Assembly (NCBI GenBank): GCA_035631875.1 | Contig: DASQHX010000010.1 | Span: 1-64,000, forward strand | DNA length: 64,000 nt | Direction of reading: 5' to 3' | Source: Nitrosopumilaceae archaeon | GTDB lineage: Archaea; Thermoproteota; Nitrososphaeria; Nitrososphaerales; Nitrosopumilaceae | Shown: piece by piece, positions 17,898 through 27,167 of the stretch | Layout: each line of letters starts with the position of its first letter | Position numbering within the stretch: position 1 is the stretch's first letter | Notes under the pieces: model-generated | What the model saw: the letters and a program-made list of their open reading frames with translations, nothing else | What the model was told of the DNA's origin: nothing | Database searches by the model: none | Program-made: the position numbers and the translations under genes

Positions 17898-20059
17898 GTC
17901 TCACTCCACAAGAACATGTTTTTCTTGAAAAGAAAATTGGTCGTAAACCTAGTCCTGTAGAATTACAGATTATTGCAGCAGAATGGTCAGAACACTGCTC
18001 ATACAAATCATCAAAAAAACATTTGAAACTTTTGCCTAGAGATGGAAATAGAGTAATCTCTGGTCCAGGTTATGACTCAGGGGTTCTAGATGTTGGTGAT
18101 GGTTATGTTGTAACAGTACACATTGAAAGTCACAATCATCCTTCTGCTGTTGAACCCTATGGTGGTGCGGCTACTGGTGTAGGTGGTGTTATCCGTGATA
18201 TTTTATCTGCAGGAACAAGGCCAATTGCAATACTTGATGGTTTACGATTTGGTGACATTGAAAAAGATTCTCATGCAAGATGGCTTTTCAAAAATGTAGT
18301 GCGTGGAATTGCAGACTATGGTAACTGCCTTGGGATTCCAACAATTGGCGGTGAAATTGAATTTGATAAGTGTTTTACAAACTATGCACTTGTTGATGTC
18401 GCAGCTATTGGATTTGGTAAAAAAGAAAAACTCATAAAAAATAGAGCAGATAAAGACGACTTTGTTGTTTTAATTGGAGGTTCTACTGGGCGTGATGGAA
18501 TTGGCGGCTCACAATTTGCATCAGATAAGCTAGAATCAGAAAACCGTTCAGCAGTTCAAATACCAGATCCATTTATAGAAAAATTGGTTATAGAAGCAAT
18601 ACTTGAAGCAAGAGATCAACACTGCATAAAAGCAATGAAAGACTTGGGTGGTGGAGGTCTTTCTTGCGCTATTTCCGAAACATCTGACGCATTATCTGTT
18701 GGAATAGAGATGGACGTTGCACGTATTCACAAGAGGGAGGCTAGTATGTCCCCAACAGAGTTGATGGTTTCAGAATCACAAGAGAGAATGCTTGTCATAA
18801 CGGACAGACAAAAACTTCCAATATTAAAAAAAATATGTGAAAAATTCAAAGTCCCATATTCTGTTATTGGCAAAGTAAAAGAAGATAGAATGATGCAAGT
18901 CAGAGTTGAGACAAACACAATAGCAAATCTGCCTAGTAGTGTAATTGCAAATGCGCCACTTTTAGATAGATCTGCATCAAAACCAAAATATCTAAAAAAA
19001 ATCAGAGAGATAAAAAAACCAAATACCCCAAAAAACCTAACTGGAACACTTCTTCAAATGCTTACAAATCCTAACATTGCAAGCAAGATCTGGGTGTATG
19101 GGCAGTATGATCATGAAGTTGGAATAAGAACTGTAATAAAACCAGGGTGCGATGCATCTGTCCTCAGATTAGATAACGGTAAATTCCTGTCCGTAAAGAT
19201 TGATGGTAATTCTAAACAATGTTACATTGATCCCCGTCAAGGCGCCATAGGGTGCTTTGAAGAGGCGTGTAGAAATGTTGTTTGTACTGGCGCTACTCCA
19301 ATTGGCATGGTTGATCATTTACAGTTTGGAAATCCAGAGGACCCTGAAATTTTTTGGACATTTAAAGAATCATTAGAGGGAATATCAGAATTTGCAAAAT
19401 ATTTTGAAATTCCATGTGTTGGAGGCAAGGTTAGTTTTTACAATGAAACAGACAACGGTCCAATAAAGCCTACTCCGTTGATTGGGGTTCTTGGGTTGAT
19501 AGATAAAAAACCATTACTTGCACAAAAAATTGCAAATAACGACATGCTTGTTATTGTAGGAGAAACAAAAGATGAACTTGGTGGTTCAGAATATTATGAA
19601 TATGTCCATGATATCATTGGTGGAAAATCTCCAACAGTAGATATGAAATATTCCAAACTAAATCAACAAATCGTATTGGAACTGATAAATCAAGAATTGA
19701 TAAATTCTGCTCATGACTGTTCAAAAGGCGGTCTTGCAGTGGCGGTATCTGAACTATGTATTACAAATAATATGGGCTGTGTGGTATCAATAGATAAAAT
19801 ACCCGGCCAAAAACTAAAACCTGACGAGATTTTATTTTCTGAATCTCATTCTCGTTATCTGTTGGTTATAGACCCAAAGAACTCTGATAAAATAAAATCT
19901 CTATTAAAACAAAAAAATGTCTCATATGCGTTCATTGGTAAATTTTCTGGTTCTGGTATAATATTTAGAAACAAAACAAAAACAATTATCAATCTAAGGA
20001 TTGATAAGGCACAAGACAAATGGCTAAACTCATTGGAGTCGCTGATTACTCATGGTTAA
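17894..20059 (+). CDS. purL: Phosphoribosylformylglycinamidine synthase, PurL subunit
   Basis: At 721 residues this is the small PurL form that works with PurS and PurQ; it performs the ATP-dependent amidation of FGAR. It shows two PurM-like halves: IAAEWSEHCSYKSSK, HIESHNHPSAVEPYGGAATG and GGSTGRDGIGGSQFAS in the first, and KDLGGGGLSCAISE and AHDCSKGGLAVAVSE as the repeated glycine-rich motif. It overlaps purQ by 4 bp at its start and purF by 8 bp at its end, a tightly coupled unit. Confidence 0.95.
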   Translation: MSLTPQEHVFLEKKIGRKPSPVELQIIAAEWSEHCSYKSSKKHLKLLPRDGNRVISGPGYDSGVLDVGDGYVVTVHIESHNHPSAVEPYGGAATGVGGVIRDILSAGTRPIAILDGLRFGDIEKDSHARWLFKNVVRGIADYGNCLGIPTIGGEIEFDKCFTNYALVDVAAIGFGKKEKLIKNRADKDDFVVLIGGSTGRDGIGGSQFASDKLESENRSAVQIPDPFIEKLVIEAILEARDQHCIKAMKDLGGGGLSCAISETSDALSVGIEMDVARIHKREASMSPTELMVSESQERMLVITDRQKLPILKKICEKFKVPYSVIGKVKEDRMMQVRVETNTIANLPSSVIANAPLLDRSASKPKYLKKIREIKKPNTPKNLTGTLLQMLTNPNIASKIWVYGQYDHEVGIRTVIKPGCDASVLRLDNGKFLSVKIDGNSKQCYIDPRQGAIGCFEEACRNVVCTGATPIGMVDHLQFGNPEDPEIFWTFKESLEGISEFAKYFEIPCVGGKVSFYNETDNGPIKPTPLIGVLGLIDKKPLLAQKIANNDMLVIVGETKDELGGSEYYEYVHDIIGGKSPTVDMKYSKLNQQIVLELINQELINSAHDCSKGGLAVAVSELCITNNMGCVVSIDKIPGQKLKPDEILFSESHSRYLLVIDPKNSDKIKSLLKQKNVSYAFIGKFSGSGIIFRNKTKTIINLRIDKAQDKWLNSLESLITHG

Positions 20060-21488
20060 GGAAAACTGTGGAGTTGTAGGCATCTTCAGTCTTGATGGTG
20101 CAAATGTTATTCCGATGATAATTGATTCTCTAAGAGCACTTCAACATAGAGGACAAGAAGCATGGGGGGTAGCGGTTCCAAAAAAACAACCATACAAACA
20201 GCTTGGATTGGTATCCTCTGCAGTTTCAGAATTTGACAAAGTTACAAGAGAGTATGCATCTCCTGCTGCAATCGGTCACGTAAGATACTCTACTATGGGA
20301 GGAAGTAATTTGGAAAATGCTCAGCCATTAAAGGTAAAAGATCTTTGTATTGCACATAATGGTACAATATCAAACGTTGAAGAATTATCAGGAATGGTAG
20401 GAGGATGTACTTTTACACCACAAAATGCTAGTGATACGTTGATTGCTGCTAAGCGATTGGTCTCACTCATGTCAGAAAACGGTAAGCTTGGTAATGCATT
20501 ATCAATTTTAAAAAATGAAATGGTAGGATCTTTTTGTTTTACTTTTGTATCTGATGACAATGCAGTATATGCAGCTCGTGATCCAAAAGGATTTAGACCA
20601 ATGGTTGTTGGCTTTAGAAAAGATACTAATACATATATTGTAGCTTCAGAATCTGCTGCACTTGCAGCGGTTGGAGCACAACTAATTCGTGATGTAAAGC
20701 CAGGTGAGCTGATAAAAATTAGTAATGCTGGTTTAGAGTCTGAAATGTTTTCTGAAGAAAAAAAACCGGCTCATTGTTCGTTTGAGTTCACCTATTTTGC
20801 ACATCCCTCTAGCGTTATGGAAGGTTCTAATATTTACATGGTAAGAAAAAAAATCGGACAGTATCTAGCAAGAAAGTTTCCAATTAAAGATGCAGATATA
20901 GTAATTCCTGTACCTGATTCAGCAAGACCTGCAGCACTAGGATATGCTCAGGAGTTGGGAATTCAATTTGAAGAAGGTTTGTTAAAAGATAGATACAGTA
21001 GAAAGGGGCCATTACGAAGTTTTATTGAACCGCATCAAAGTGATAGAGTAGAAATAAACCGTTGGATAATACCGATTACCCAAGTTATTGATGGTAAACA
21101 CGTAGTTGTAGTTGACGACAGTCTTGTGAGAGGAACAAGCTCAAAGGCGATCATCAAGGCCTTGCGACGTGCAGGAGCAAAAAAAATTAGTATGGTAATA
21201 ACATTTCCGCCAATAAAATACCCGTGTTATGCTGGAATCGATTTTCCTTCACAAGAAGAACTTGTGACGTTTTTTGATAAAAGTGGTGAATATTCTGAAG
21301 AAGAAATGGTAGAAAAAGTACGACAAGTTGTTGGTGCAGATTTCTTGGGATATAATGATGCAAAAAATTTGGCAAACGCGATTGGAATAGATACTAATTC
21401 TATGTGCTTTACTTGTTCTACTGGTGATTATTCTCCGCTTGGAATAAAACCTATCTTTAAGAGCAGAGCTGAAATTAAAGGCGAATAA
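20052..21488 (+). CDS. purF: Amidophosphoribosyltransferase
   Basis: A 478-residue PurF, catalysing the first committed step of purine synthesis, PRPP plus glutamine to phosphoribosylamine. The N-terminal nucleophile hydrolase domain begins MVKENCGVVGIFS, with Cys6 becoming the N-terminal nucleophile after removal of a short propeptide. The C-terminal phosphoribosyltransferase domain contains the PRPP loop VVVVDDSLVRGTSS. Late cysteines in SMCFTCSTGDYSPLG fit the iron-sulfur-bearing PurF type. The next gene starts one base after its stop region. Confidence 0.95.
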   Translation: MVKENCGVVGIFSLDGANVIPMIIDSLRALQHRGQEAWGVAVPKKQPYKQLGLVSSAVSEFDKVTREYASPAAIGHVRYSTMGGSNLENAQPLKVKDLCIAHNGTISNVEELSGMVGGCTFTPQNASDTLIAAKRLVSLMSENGKLGNALSILKNEMVGSFCFTFVSDDNAVYAARDPKGFRPMVVGFRKDTNTYIVASESAALAAVGAQLIRDVKPGELIKISNAGLESEMFSEEKKPAHCSFEFTYFAHPSSVMEGSNIYMVRKKIGQYLARKFPIKDADIVIPVPDSARPAALGYAQELGIQFEEGLLKDRYSRKGPLRSFIEPHQSDRVEINRWIIPITQVIDGKHVVVVDDSLVRGTSSKAIIKALRRAGAKKISMVITFPPIKYPCYAGIDFPSQEELVTFFDKSGEYSEEEMVEKVRQVVGADFLGYNDAKNLANAIGIDTNSMCFTCSTGDYSPLGIKPIFKSRAEIKGE

Positions 21489-21489
21489 A

Positions 21490-21735
21490 TTGGAATTAGC
21501 ATATGTGTTGGTAAAAGCCAAAATGGGACACGAGGTAGATGTTATGAATGCCATTTTGAAAATAGATGGTGTAAAGGAGGTTCTTGGAACTTATGGTCAA
21601 TACGATATCTTTGTAAAAGTTCAAGTTCAAACAAGAAAGGAGATTGAACTAATAATTACTAAAAAGATCCGTAGGGTTAGTAACGTTCTATCTACCACCA
21701 CTCTTTCTGTTATACCTAGTCAAGACTATAAATAG
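21490..21735 (+). CDS. Stand-alone Lrp/AsnC RAM-domain protein in the purine operon
   Basis: An 81-residue RAM domain with a TTG start placed directly behind purF. It has AYVLVKAKMGHEVDVMNAI, the VKEVLGTYGQYDIFVKVQV core, and a final VLSTTTLSVIP strand. No DNA-binding domain is present. Tight linkage to purF suggests a regulatory or ligand-binding part in nitrogen or purine balance. It is the second stand-alone RAM protein in the window (other at 14.4 kb); both share the VxxxFGxYDI/YGQYDI core. Confidence 0.85.
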   Translation: MELAYVLVKAKMGHEVDVMNAILKIDGVKEVLGTYGQYDIFVKVQVQTRKEIELIITKKIRRVSNVLSTTTLSVIPSQDYK

Positions 21736-21767
21736 ACTTTATAATTAACCATAAATTATTTTATTTT

Positions 21768-22145
21768 ATGAGAAAAGATTTTCTTGCAGTAATATGTGGT
21801 GGTATTGTTATCGTTGTAATAGTTACAGTCTTGTTAATTGTACAAGGACCAACTGAGAAATATGCTATATTTTTAGATCCTTTCAAGGATAAGCAATCAC
21901 TGGTTACTGATACTCATGTAACAGTTCGAAATATAGGAAAAGAGTCTCTTACTAATGTAAGAGTGGACTATGGAGGGAGTAGCAAACCTGATATTATTCC
22001 ATTGTTAAAACCTGGAGAAAAAGTAATACTCTCACCATCTGCAGGAAGTGATCTTCAGGAAGTTACTGTAACAACAGATCAGGGAGTCAATGTTACTAAA
22101 CCATATAGAACTCCCATAAATATGCCAGGCATGATGGGTTCCTAA
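21768..22145 (+). CDS. Membrane-anchored small protein in the purine operon
   Basis: A 125-residue protein with one N-terminal transmembrane helix (FLAVICGGIVIVVIVTVLLIV) followed by an external beta-rich domain. The segment LVTDTHVTVRNIGKESLTNV resembles the start of a small CARDB- or Ig-like fold (NxG-x-x-x-TNV pattern). The C terminus is Met/Gly/Pro-rich (NMPGMMGS). It has no evident purine role and may only share the transcript. Confidence 0.6.
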   Translation: MRKDFLAVICGGIVIVVIVTVLLIVQGPTEKYAIFLDPFKDKQSLVTDTHVTVRNIGKESLTNVRVDYGGSSKPDIIPLLKPGEKVILSPSAGSDLQEVTVTTDQGVNVTKPYRTPINMPGMMGS

Positions 22146-22196
22146 CAGAACGTATTTTGTATCAGTTTAAATCTAACGCTGATCAACGACGCGTGT

Positions 22197-23024
22197 TTGA
22201 AGTTTCTTCGTTCAGGTAAGGTAAAAGACATTTATGAATTAGATGATGGAAATTTGCTTTTCCATTTTAGTGATAGGGTTTCTGCATTTGATGTAAAGTT
22301 TCCTACTCCCATTCCAAGAAAAGGAGAAGTTCTTTGCAAATTTGCTGAATTCTGGTTCAAAAAAATTCAGACACCAAATCACTATGTAAGAACAGAAACA
22401 AAAGACAAAATAGTTGTAAAAAAAATGGAAATGATTCCAATAGAATGTGTTGTTAGAGGATATTTCTATGGGAGTCTGATTCAGAGATGGAAGGAAGGTC
22501 AAGTCACAATCCCGAAAAATACTGATACTAGAATTGCGGCAAAGATGCCTGAACCTGTATTTGATCCTACAACAAAATCGGAAACACATGATCTTCCAAT
22601 TACCAAAAACATGGCTATTGATATGGGTCTTATCAGCTCAAAAGATTATGATTGGTTAGAAGAAACATCTATTAATATTTACAAAAACATGTCTAAAATA
22701 TCAGAAAAAGCTGGATTCATCTTAGCTGATTTGAAATTAGAATTTGGAAAATCATCTAATGAAATATTGTTAGGTGATTCTATTGGTCCTGATGAATATA
22801 GAATGTGGCCAAAGGTTGCATATCAAGTAGGTAAAATACAAGAAAGTTTTGACAAGCAACTTTTACGTGATTGGTTGGCAACACATGGGTATCAAAAAAA
22901 GTTTGAAGACGATAGAAATGCTGGTAAAGCACCAATAGCACCAGAATTGCCATCCGAACTATCGCATGAAATGTCATCTAGGTACATTACTGCATACGAA
23001 CGTATTACTGGTAACTCACTTTAA
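22197..23024 (+). CDS. purC: SAICAR synthase
   Basis: A 275-residue phosphoribosylaminoimidazole-succinocarboxamide synthase, joining CAIR with aspartate using ATP. Signature parts are FLRSGKVKDIYEL with a TTG start, RVSAFDVKFPTPIPRKGEVL, VECVVRGY-type sequence IECVVRGYFYGSL, and LADLKLEFG with GDSIGPDEYRMWP. It is the last purine gene of this cluster. The TTG is preferred because the conserved N terminus starts there. Confidence 0.95.
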   Translation: MKFLRSGKVKDIYELDDGNLLFHFSDRVSAFDVKFPTPIPRKGEVLCKFAEFWFKKIQTPNHYVRTETKDKIVVKKMEMIPIECVVRGYFYGSLIQRWKEGQVTIPKNTDTRIAAKMPEPVFDPTTKSETHDLPITKNMAIDMGLISSKDYDWLEETSINIYKNMSKISEKAGFILADLKLEFGKSSNEILLGDSIGPDEYRMWPKVAYQVGKIQESFDKQLLRDWLATHGYQKKFEDDRNAGKAPIAPELPSELSHEMSSRYITAYERITGNSL

Positions 23025-23340
23025 CTCGAATTTCAATTTAGACCGAACCTTAAAATTTCTTATTTTGCTAATTATGTGATATCATGATGACCAGAATTTC
23101 CCAAAATGTTATTTTTTACAAAATTTTTGGGAATTTTTGTAATGGTACTATATGTATAAGAATGGTATAATATTGATAATTATACTAGCATGTTAGTGAG
23201 TATAAAGTATTCTTAATAGTAGTAGTGATATATTTTTAAAACCTTAATAATATTTTTAGTAACATAAAAAAAAGTAACATATTAGATAACAAAATATGAT
23301 GTCATGATCTTTTAGTAATAATTATAATTCAAAGGAGGAA
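23025..23340. other. Intergenic region with inverted repeat and strong ribosome-binding site
   Basis: No gene is seen in these 316 AT-rich bases. TTCCCAAAA (23098-23106) and TTTTGGGAA (23125-23133) form a perfect 9-bp inverted repeat with an 18-nt loop and a following T-run, a possible purC terminator or regulator site. Several TATA-like stretches follow. AAAGGAGG at about 23332-23339 abuts the next start codon, an unusually strong Shine-Dalgarno for this window, and implies a leadered transcript for the regulator gene. Confidence 0.5.
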
Positions 23341-23883
23341 ATGTCGACCTTACTCCAAAAAGAAATCAAAATAAATAGAATCGTTACAACTAACATAGAG
23401 CAGGCAAAAGCACTAGATGACCCTGCAAGAATTAAGATCCTGCAAATTCTATATCATAAACAATTTTCTGCAGAACAAATAGTGGAAGAATTGCACAAAA
23501 CTGGTTACAATAAAGCTACCACTACAATCAGACATCATTTGGATGTTTTAAAACGGGCAGGTCTTGTGGAAATTGTAAAAATGGAAGAAATTCGAGGAGC
23601 TGTAATGAAATTTTATGGAACATCAATTAAGCTTCTGGGATATGATGTACCTCCAAACTTTGATTCTGATTATTCTAAAACAATAGATGATGCATCTATA
23701 ACGATACAAAAGATGATAAAAAATATTGTTCAAAATAATATATCAAAATCAAAAAAGAAAAATATTGAAAAACGTACTAGTGCAGAACAAAACTATGACC
23801 AATACCTCTTAATAGAAATAGTAAATAGGGCACTAACAAAAGTCTTAGAAAATCATAGTTCTAATTTTATACAAAAAAAGTAA
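23341..23883 (+). CDS. ArsR-like winged-helix transcriptional regulator
   Basis: Residues ~20-95 form a winged helix: AKALDDPARIKILQILYHKQ, then the recognition region TTTIRHHLDVLKRAGLVEIV and a wing. This is the ArsR/HTH_20 pattern. The C-terminal 80 residues are lysine-rich and helical with no recognised ligand site, and the metal-binding cysteines of classical ArsR are absent. A strong Shine-Dalgarno and a long upstream region suggest controlled expression. The targets are not evident. Confidence 0.8.
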   Translation: MSTLLQKEIKINRIVTTNIEQAKALDDPARIKILQILYHKQFSAEQIVEELHKTGYNKATTTIRHHLDVLKRAGLVEIVKMEEIRGAVMKFYGTSIKLLGYDVPPNFDSDYSKTIDDASITIQKMIKNIVQNNISKSKKKNIEKRTSAEQNYDQYLLIEIVNRALTKVLENHSSNFIQKK

Positions 23884-23889
23884 ATTATT

Positions 23890-24306
23890 CTAGTTTATGT
23901 CAATAGAAAAAACTCCTTTTGAATCTGGATTTTGTAGAGTTTTGATCATTTGACGAGGAATGGAATTTGAAGCCAGATCACAATTAATTGCCAATGTCCT
24001 AGGGCAGATAAAAGAGCTTTTTCTAATTACAATGTCATGAGGATTTGTTAAAATTAAATTCTCATGGCCGTTACCTTTGACCTTAAAGGAAACATCTTTT
24101 ACTGATATTGTAAAAAAAATTTCTGATTTAGAATTTAGCATAAGAGTTTTCATTTGTTCTGGTATGTCATTACAACCACAAGATGCTTCAACTCCAATGA
24201 TACAATCTCCATTTAATGTAAGATTTGGTTCTGTTGTTATCTCAATTGTTTTTGGATGAAGTGATCTAATATTTTTGTGACCGTTAAACAAGATCTCAAA
24301 ATGCAT
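23890..24306 (-). CDS. DUF371 family protein
   Basis: A 138-residue archaeal protein matching the DUF371 pattern: FNGHKNIRSLHPKTIEIT, then LTLNGDCIIGVEASCGC, a GNGHENLILTNPHDIVIR segment, and ICPRTLAINCDLAS-type RSSFICPRTLAINCD near the end. Several cysteines (CGC, C in CPR, NCD) could bind metal. The function is unknown, but the gene is often found near information-processing genes in archaea. It converges with the regulator gene and is divergent from proteasome alpha. Confidence 0.8.
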   Translation of the reverse strand: MHFEILFNGHKNIRSLHPKTIEITTEPNLTLNGDCIIGVEASCGCNDIPEQMKTLMLNSKSEIFFTISVKDVSFKVKGNGHENLILTNPHDIVIRKSSFICPRTLAINCDLASNSIPRQMIKTLQNPDSKGVFSIDIN

Positions 24307-24347
24307 GATCGCACATCTGTATAGACTTAAATTAAACCTTCAAAGGT

Positions 24348-25097
24348 ATGAAAATTGAAATGTTACCAGCGGCTGCAGGTTATGATAGAGCAATTACTGT
24401 TTTTTCACCAGATGGAAGACTTTACCAGGTTGAATATGCAATTGAAACAGTAAGACGTGGAACACTTGCAATTGGGATAAAATGTAAAGATGGAATAATT
24501 CTTGCAGTTGAAGAAAAACCAAGAAAATTACAAAATTCAGAAATCACGCAAAAGATATTTCAAGTAGATGATCATATAGGAGTTGCTGCTGCAGGATACA
24601 TTCCTGATGCTAGGTCACAAGTTGATAATGCAAGATTTTTTTCACAATCAAACAGAATGATTTATGATGAACCAATAGAGGTAGAATCAGTAGCAAAACA
24701 TCTTGCAGATCAATGTCAACAATTCACTCAATATGCTGGAGTTAGGCCTTTTGGAGTGGCATTGATTATTGCTGGAATAGACAAGAGTGGAAGTTCAGTA
24801 TTTCTGACTGATCCAAGTGGCACATACATCTCATACGATGCGGTTGCTATTGGTTCTGGTTCAGATCAGGTAACCGAATACCTAGAAAAATATTACAAAA
24901 AAGATATGTCATTAGAAGAAGCAGCAGAACTTGCCATTGAATCAATATATCTTGTAAGTGAAGAAAAAGAAGGTACAAAACATGTTAAAATGGCACAAAT
25001 ACTAAACAACACAAAGGTTCTAACAAAAACTTTAGAAAAAGATATTGAAAAATATGCTATAAAGGCAAAAGATTCTGCAGCTAAAAGACAAAAATAA
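24348..25097 (+). CDS. psmA: Proteasome subunit alpha
   Basis: A 249-residue archaeal 20S proteasome alpha subunit, forming the outer rings and gate of the core particle. The N terminus has the diagnostic GYDRAITVFSPDGRLYQVEYA signature. Other family blocks are ILAVEEKPRKLQNSEITQKI, GVAAAGYIPDARSQVD and FLTDPSGTYISYDAVAIG. A Lys/Ala-rich tail ends the protein. Start could be the first ATG or the ATG four codons later; both leave the signature intact. Confidence 0.95.
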   Translation: MKIEMLPAAAGYDRAITVFSPDGRLYQVEYAIETVRRGTLAIGIKCKDGIILAVEEKPRKLQNSEITQKIFQVDDHIGVAAAGYIPDARSQVDNARFFSQSNRMIYDEPIEVESVAKHLADQCQQFTQYAGVRPFGVALIIAGIDKSGSSVFLTDPSGTYISYDAVAIGSGSDQVTEYLEKYYKKDMSLEEAAELAIESIYLVSEEKEGTKHVKMAQILNNTKVLTKTLEKDIEKYAIKAKDSAAKRQK

Positions 25098-25136
25098 TCT
25101 CTACTATTTTATAATCCAACAGAGGATTTTATTTCA

Positions 25137-25952
25137 TTGAAACTTTCAATTGCAATTCCAGATTCTTCAGTAAGTGATGAATCAACAAATCTTGGTAAAT
25201 CAACAAAAATTTCTTTAATAGCTAGGGCATGTGCAATTTTTCGTGTACAATCTATTTACATTTATCATGAAAGCTCTGGAAGTGATAGCGATAGAACATT
25301 AATACGCACCATTTTAAAATATCTTGAAACACCGCAATATCTTAGAAGAGGACTTTTCCAAAGAATTTCAGAACTACGGTTTGCTGGAAGCTTAAGTCCA
25401 TTAAAAATTCCACATCATTCTTACACATCAGATTCAAGACAAGTAAAAGCTGGAGACATAAGAGAAGGAATGATAGTTTTTGCAAGAGGTAAAAAATCTG
25501 TAGATGTAGGACTTGAACAACTCATTTTGTATTCTGGACATGATGAAGTAGGAAAAAGAGTCACAATGCAATTTAAGGCTGGATATCCAGAACTTTTGGC
25601 AAAGCAAATCTCTAGAAACGAAATTAAGCAATATTGGGGATATGAGGTAAAAGAAAGCGCAAATTTACGTGCACTTCTTTCTGGATGGAATTCTAATGTG
25701 ATATTGACCTCAAGAAAAGGCAAACCCATACACAAAGCACAAAATTATTTCGATGAAATTTCAAATAATCCAGTACTGGTTGTGTTTGGTACTCCTGAAC
25801 GAGGAATACATGAAATTCTTGGAGTGTCGATAAAAGAAATTCCAAAATCACAGAATCTTAATTTCTTTCCTGAACAGGCTACTGAAACTGTACGACTAGA
25901 AGAAGCAATCCTTGGTACTTTGGCGATCTTAAATGTTCTTACTCGCAAGTAA
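25137..25952 (+). CDS. SPOUT-superfamily RNA methyltransferase (putative uridine-N3 type)
   Basis: A 271-residue protein of the archaeal/eukaryotic Methyltrn_RNA_3 (COG2106) family, which commonly sits just ahead of the L3 operon. It starts at a TTG (LSIAIPDSSV). The SPOUT fold is indicated by the N-terminal strand/helix with TKISLIARACAIFRVQSIYI, the internal OB-like insertion around SDSRQVKAGDIREGMIVFA, and the C-terminal SAM-knot region LVVFGTPERGIHEILG. It probably methylates 23S rRNA uridine, by family; the exact site is inferred. Confidence 0.82.
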   Translation: MKLSIAIPDSSVSDESTNLGKSTKISLIARACAIFRVQSIYIYHESSGSDSDRTLIRTILKYLETPQYLRRGLFQRISELRFAGSLSPLKIPHHSYTSDSRQVKAGDIREGMIVFARGKKSVDVGLEQLILYSGHDEVGKRVTMQFKAGYPELLAKQISRNEIKQYWGYEVKESANLRALLSGWNSNVILTSRKGKPIHKAQNYFDEISNNPVLVVFGTPERGIHEILGVSIKEIPKSQNLNFFPEQATETVRLEEAILGTLAILNVLTRK

Positions 25953-25983
25953 GTTTATTATTGTTTTATAGAATAATTTTTTA

Positions 25984-26085
25984 TTGTCTAAACAAAAACG
26001 CATATTACTTTTTGCAATAATTGCTGGTTTAGCTGGTGTTGTAATAGGTGGTATTGTTATTGTGTTTATGATTTCACATTTATAA
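25984..26085 (+). CDS. 33-aa membrane microprotein
   Basis: A TTG-started frame encodes SKQKRILLFAIIAGLAGVV and a further hydrophobic stretch ending in SHL. It is a basic N terminus followed by a single glycine-zipper-like transmembrane helix. It sits between the SPOUT methyltransferase and the ribosomal operon, 31 bp after the former. A hydrophobic 33-residue frame can arise by chance, so confidence is limited. Confidence 0.4.
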   Translation: MSKQKRILLFAIIAGLAGVVIGGIVIVFMISHL

Positions 26086-26123
26086 TTTTTAGATCGTTTT
26101 TGCAAAAAATTACTATAATTTGG

Positions 26124-26133
26124 TATTTTAAAT
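26124..26133 (+). promoter_or_regulatory. Promoter of the ribosomal cluster (TATA box)
   Basis: TATTTTAAAT lies about 45 bp before the L3 start codon. With the usual 25-bp spacing, transcription would start near 26155, leaving a leader of about 20 nt. It is the only convincing promoter before the long chain of overlapping genes. Confidence 0.45.
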
Positions 26134-26174
26134 AGTAGACTTATAATGGGGTTTACGACATTTAGCGTTTATCA

Positions 26175-27167
26175 ATGGGCCATAGAAAACATAGTCAGCC
26201 AAGGCGAGGAAGTCTTGCATATCTTCCAAGAGGTAGAGCAAAGAGCATGGAAGCGAGAATTCGTACTTGGCCACAAGAAGAAGGCGATCAGCCAAAACTC
26301 TTGGCGCATGCTGGATTCAAAGCCGGTTGTATTAGAATAGCAAGTATTGATGATCGAGATAAAACTCCAAACTTTGGCAAACAACTTGTTAGCCTTGGAA
26401 CCGTAGTTGTCACACCGCCAATTGTTATAATTGGAGTTAGAGGATATTCAAAAGATAGATACGGTATTGATTCTTCTTTTGATGTTTATGCAAAAGAATT
26501 ACCAAAAGAATTGCCTAGGCTATTTACAGCAAAATCTGACGAAAAAAGTCTTGAACATGCAGAAAAATCACTTGGAAGAATTGATGAAATTTTTGCCATT
26601 GCAGCCATTTTGCCAGGACAAGCAGGTATTGATCAAAAAAAACCTTATGTTTTTGAGATAGCAGTAAAAGGTGGAGATATACAAAAACAATTTGCGTTTG
26701 TTAAAGATCTTTTAGGTAAAGAAGTTAAAGTTGATCAAGTTTTTCAAAAAGGCGCTGATGTTGATATTGCAGCCATAACAAAAGGTAAAGGAATTGAAGG
26801 CCCGATTACAAGATGGGGAGTAAAAAAGAAACAACACAAATCAAGAAAAAGTGTAAGAGCACTTGGTACATTAGGTCCAATTAGTCCGGCAACTATCATG
26901 TATACTGTTCCAAGAGCTGGTCAACGAGGTTTTCATCAAAGAACACAATACAACAATAGGATAATGATAATGAGTAACACACAAAATTCTGAATTCAAAA
27001 TTAATCCTGCAGGAGGATTCAAACATTTTGGATTAGTAGAAGGAGATTTTGTTGTAATACGAGGTTCAATTCCAGGAACTTATAGAAGATTAGTTAAACT
27101 ACGTTCTCCAATGCGTCACAGAACTTCTAAAATTACACAGCCAAAAGTTTTGGAGATAATGATATGA
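26175..27167 (+). CDS. rpl3: 50S ribosomal protein L3 (uL3)
   Basis: A 330-residue archaeal uL3 starting MGHRKHSQPRRGSLAYLPRG. The conserved TRWGVKKKQHKSRKSVRALG and GQRGFHQRTQYNNR blocks of the peptidyl-transferase loop are present, and it ends in RHRTSKITQPKVLEIMI. It is the first gene of the cluster and overlaps rpl4 by 4 bp. An overlapping frame starting at 26146 is a shadow. Confidence 0.96.
   Translation: MGHRKHSQPRRGSLAYLPRGRAKSMEARIRTWPQEEGDQPKLLAHAGFKAGCIRIASIDDRDKTPNFGKQLVSLGTVVVTPPIVIIGVRGYSKDRYGIDSSFDVYAKELPKELPRLFTAKSDEKSLEHAEKSLGRIDEIFAIAAILPGQAGIDQKKPYVFEIAVKGGDIQKQFAFVKDLLGKEVKVDQVFQKGADVDIAAITKGKGIEGPITRWGVKKKQHKSRKSVRALGTLGPISPATIMYTVPRAGQRGFHQRTQYNNRIMIMSNTQNSEFKINPAGGFKHFGLVEGDFVVIRGSIPGTYRRLVKLRSPMRHRTSKITQPKVLEIMI

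Noticed and set aside
26146-26340. Plus-strand frame overlapping the L3 start
   Set aside because: L3 is certain in the other frame; this one runs through its conserved N terminus by chance.
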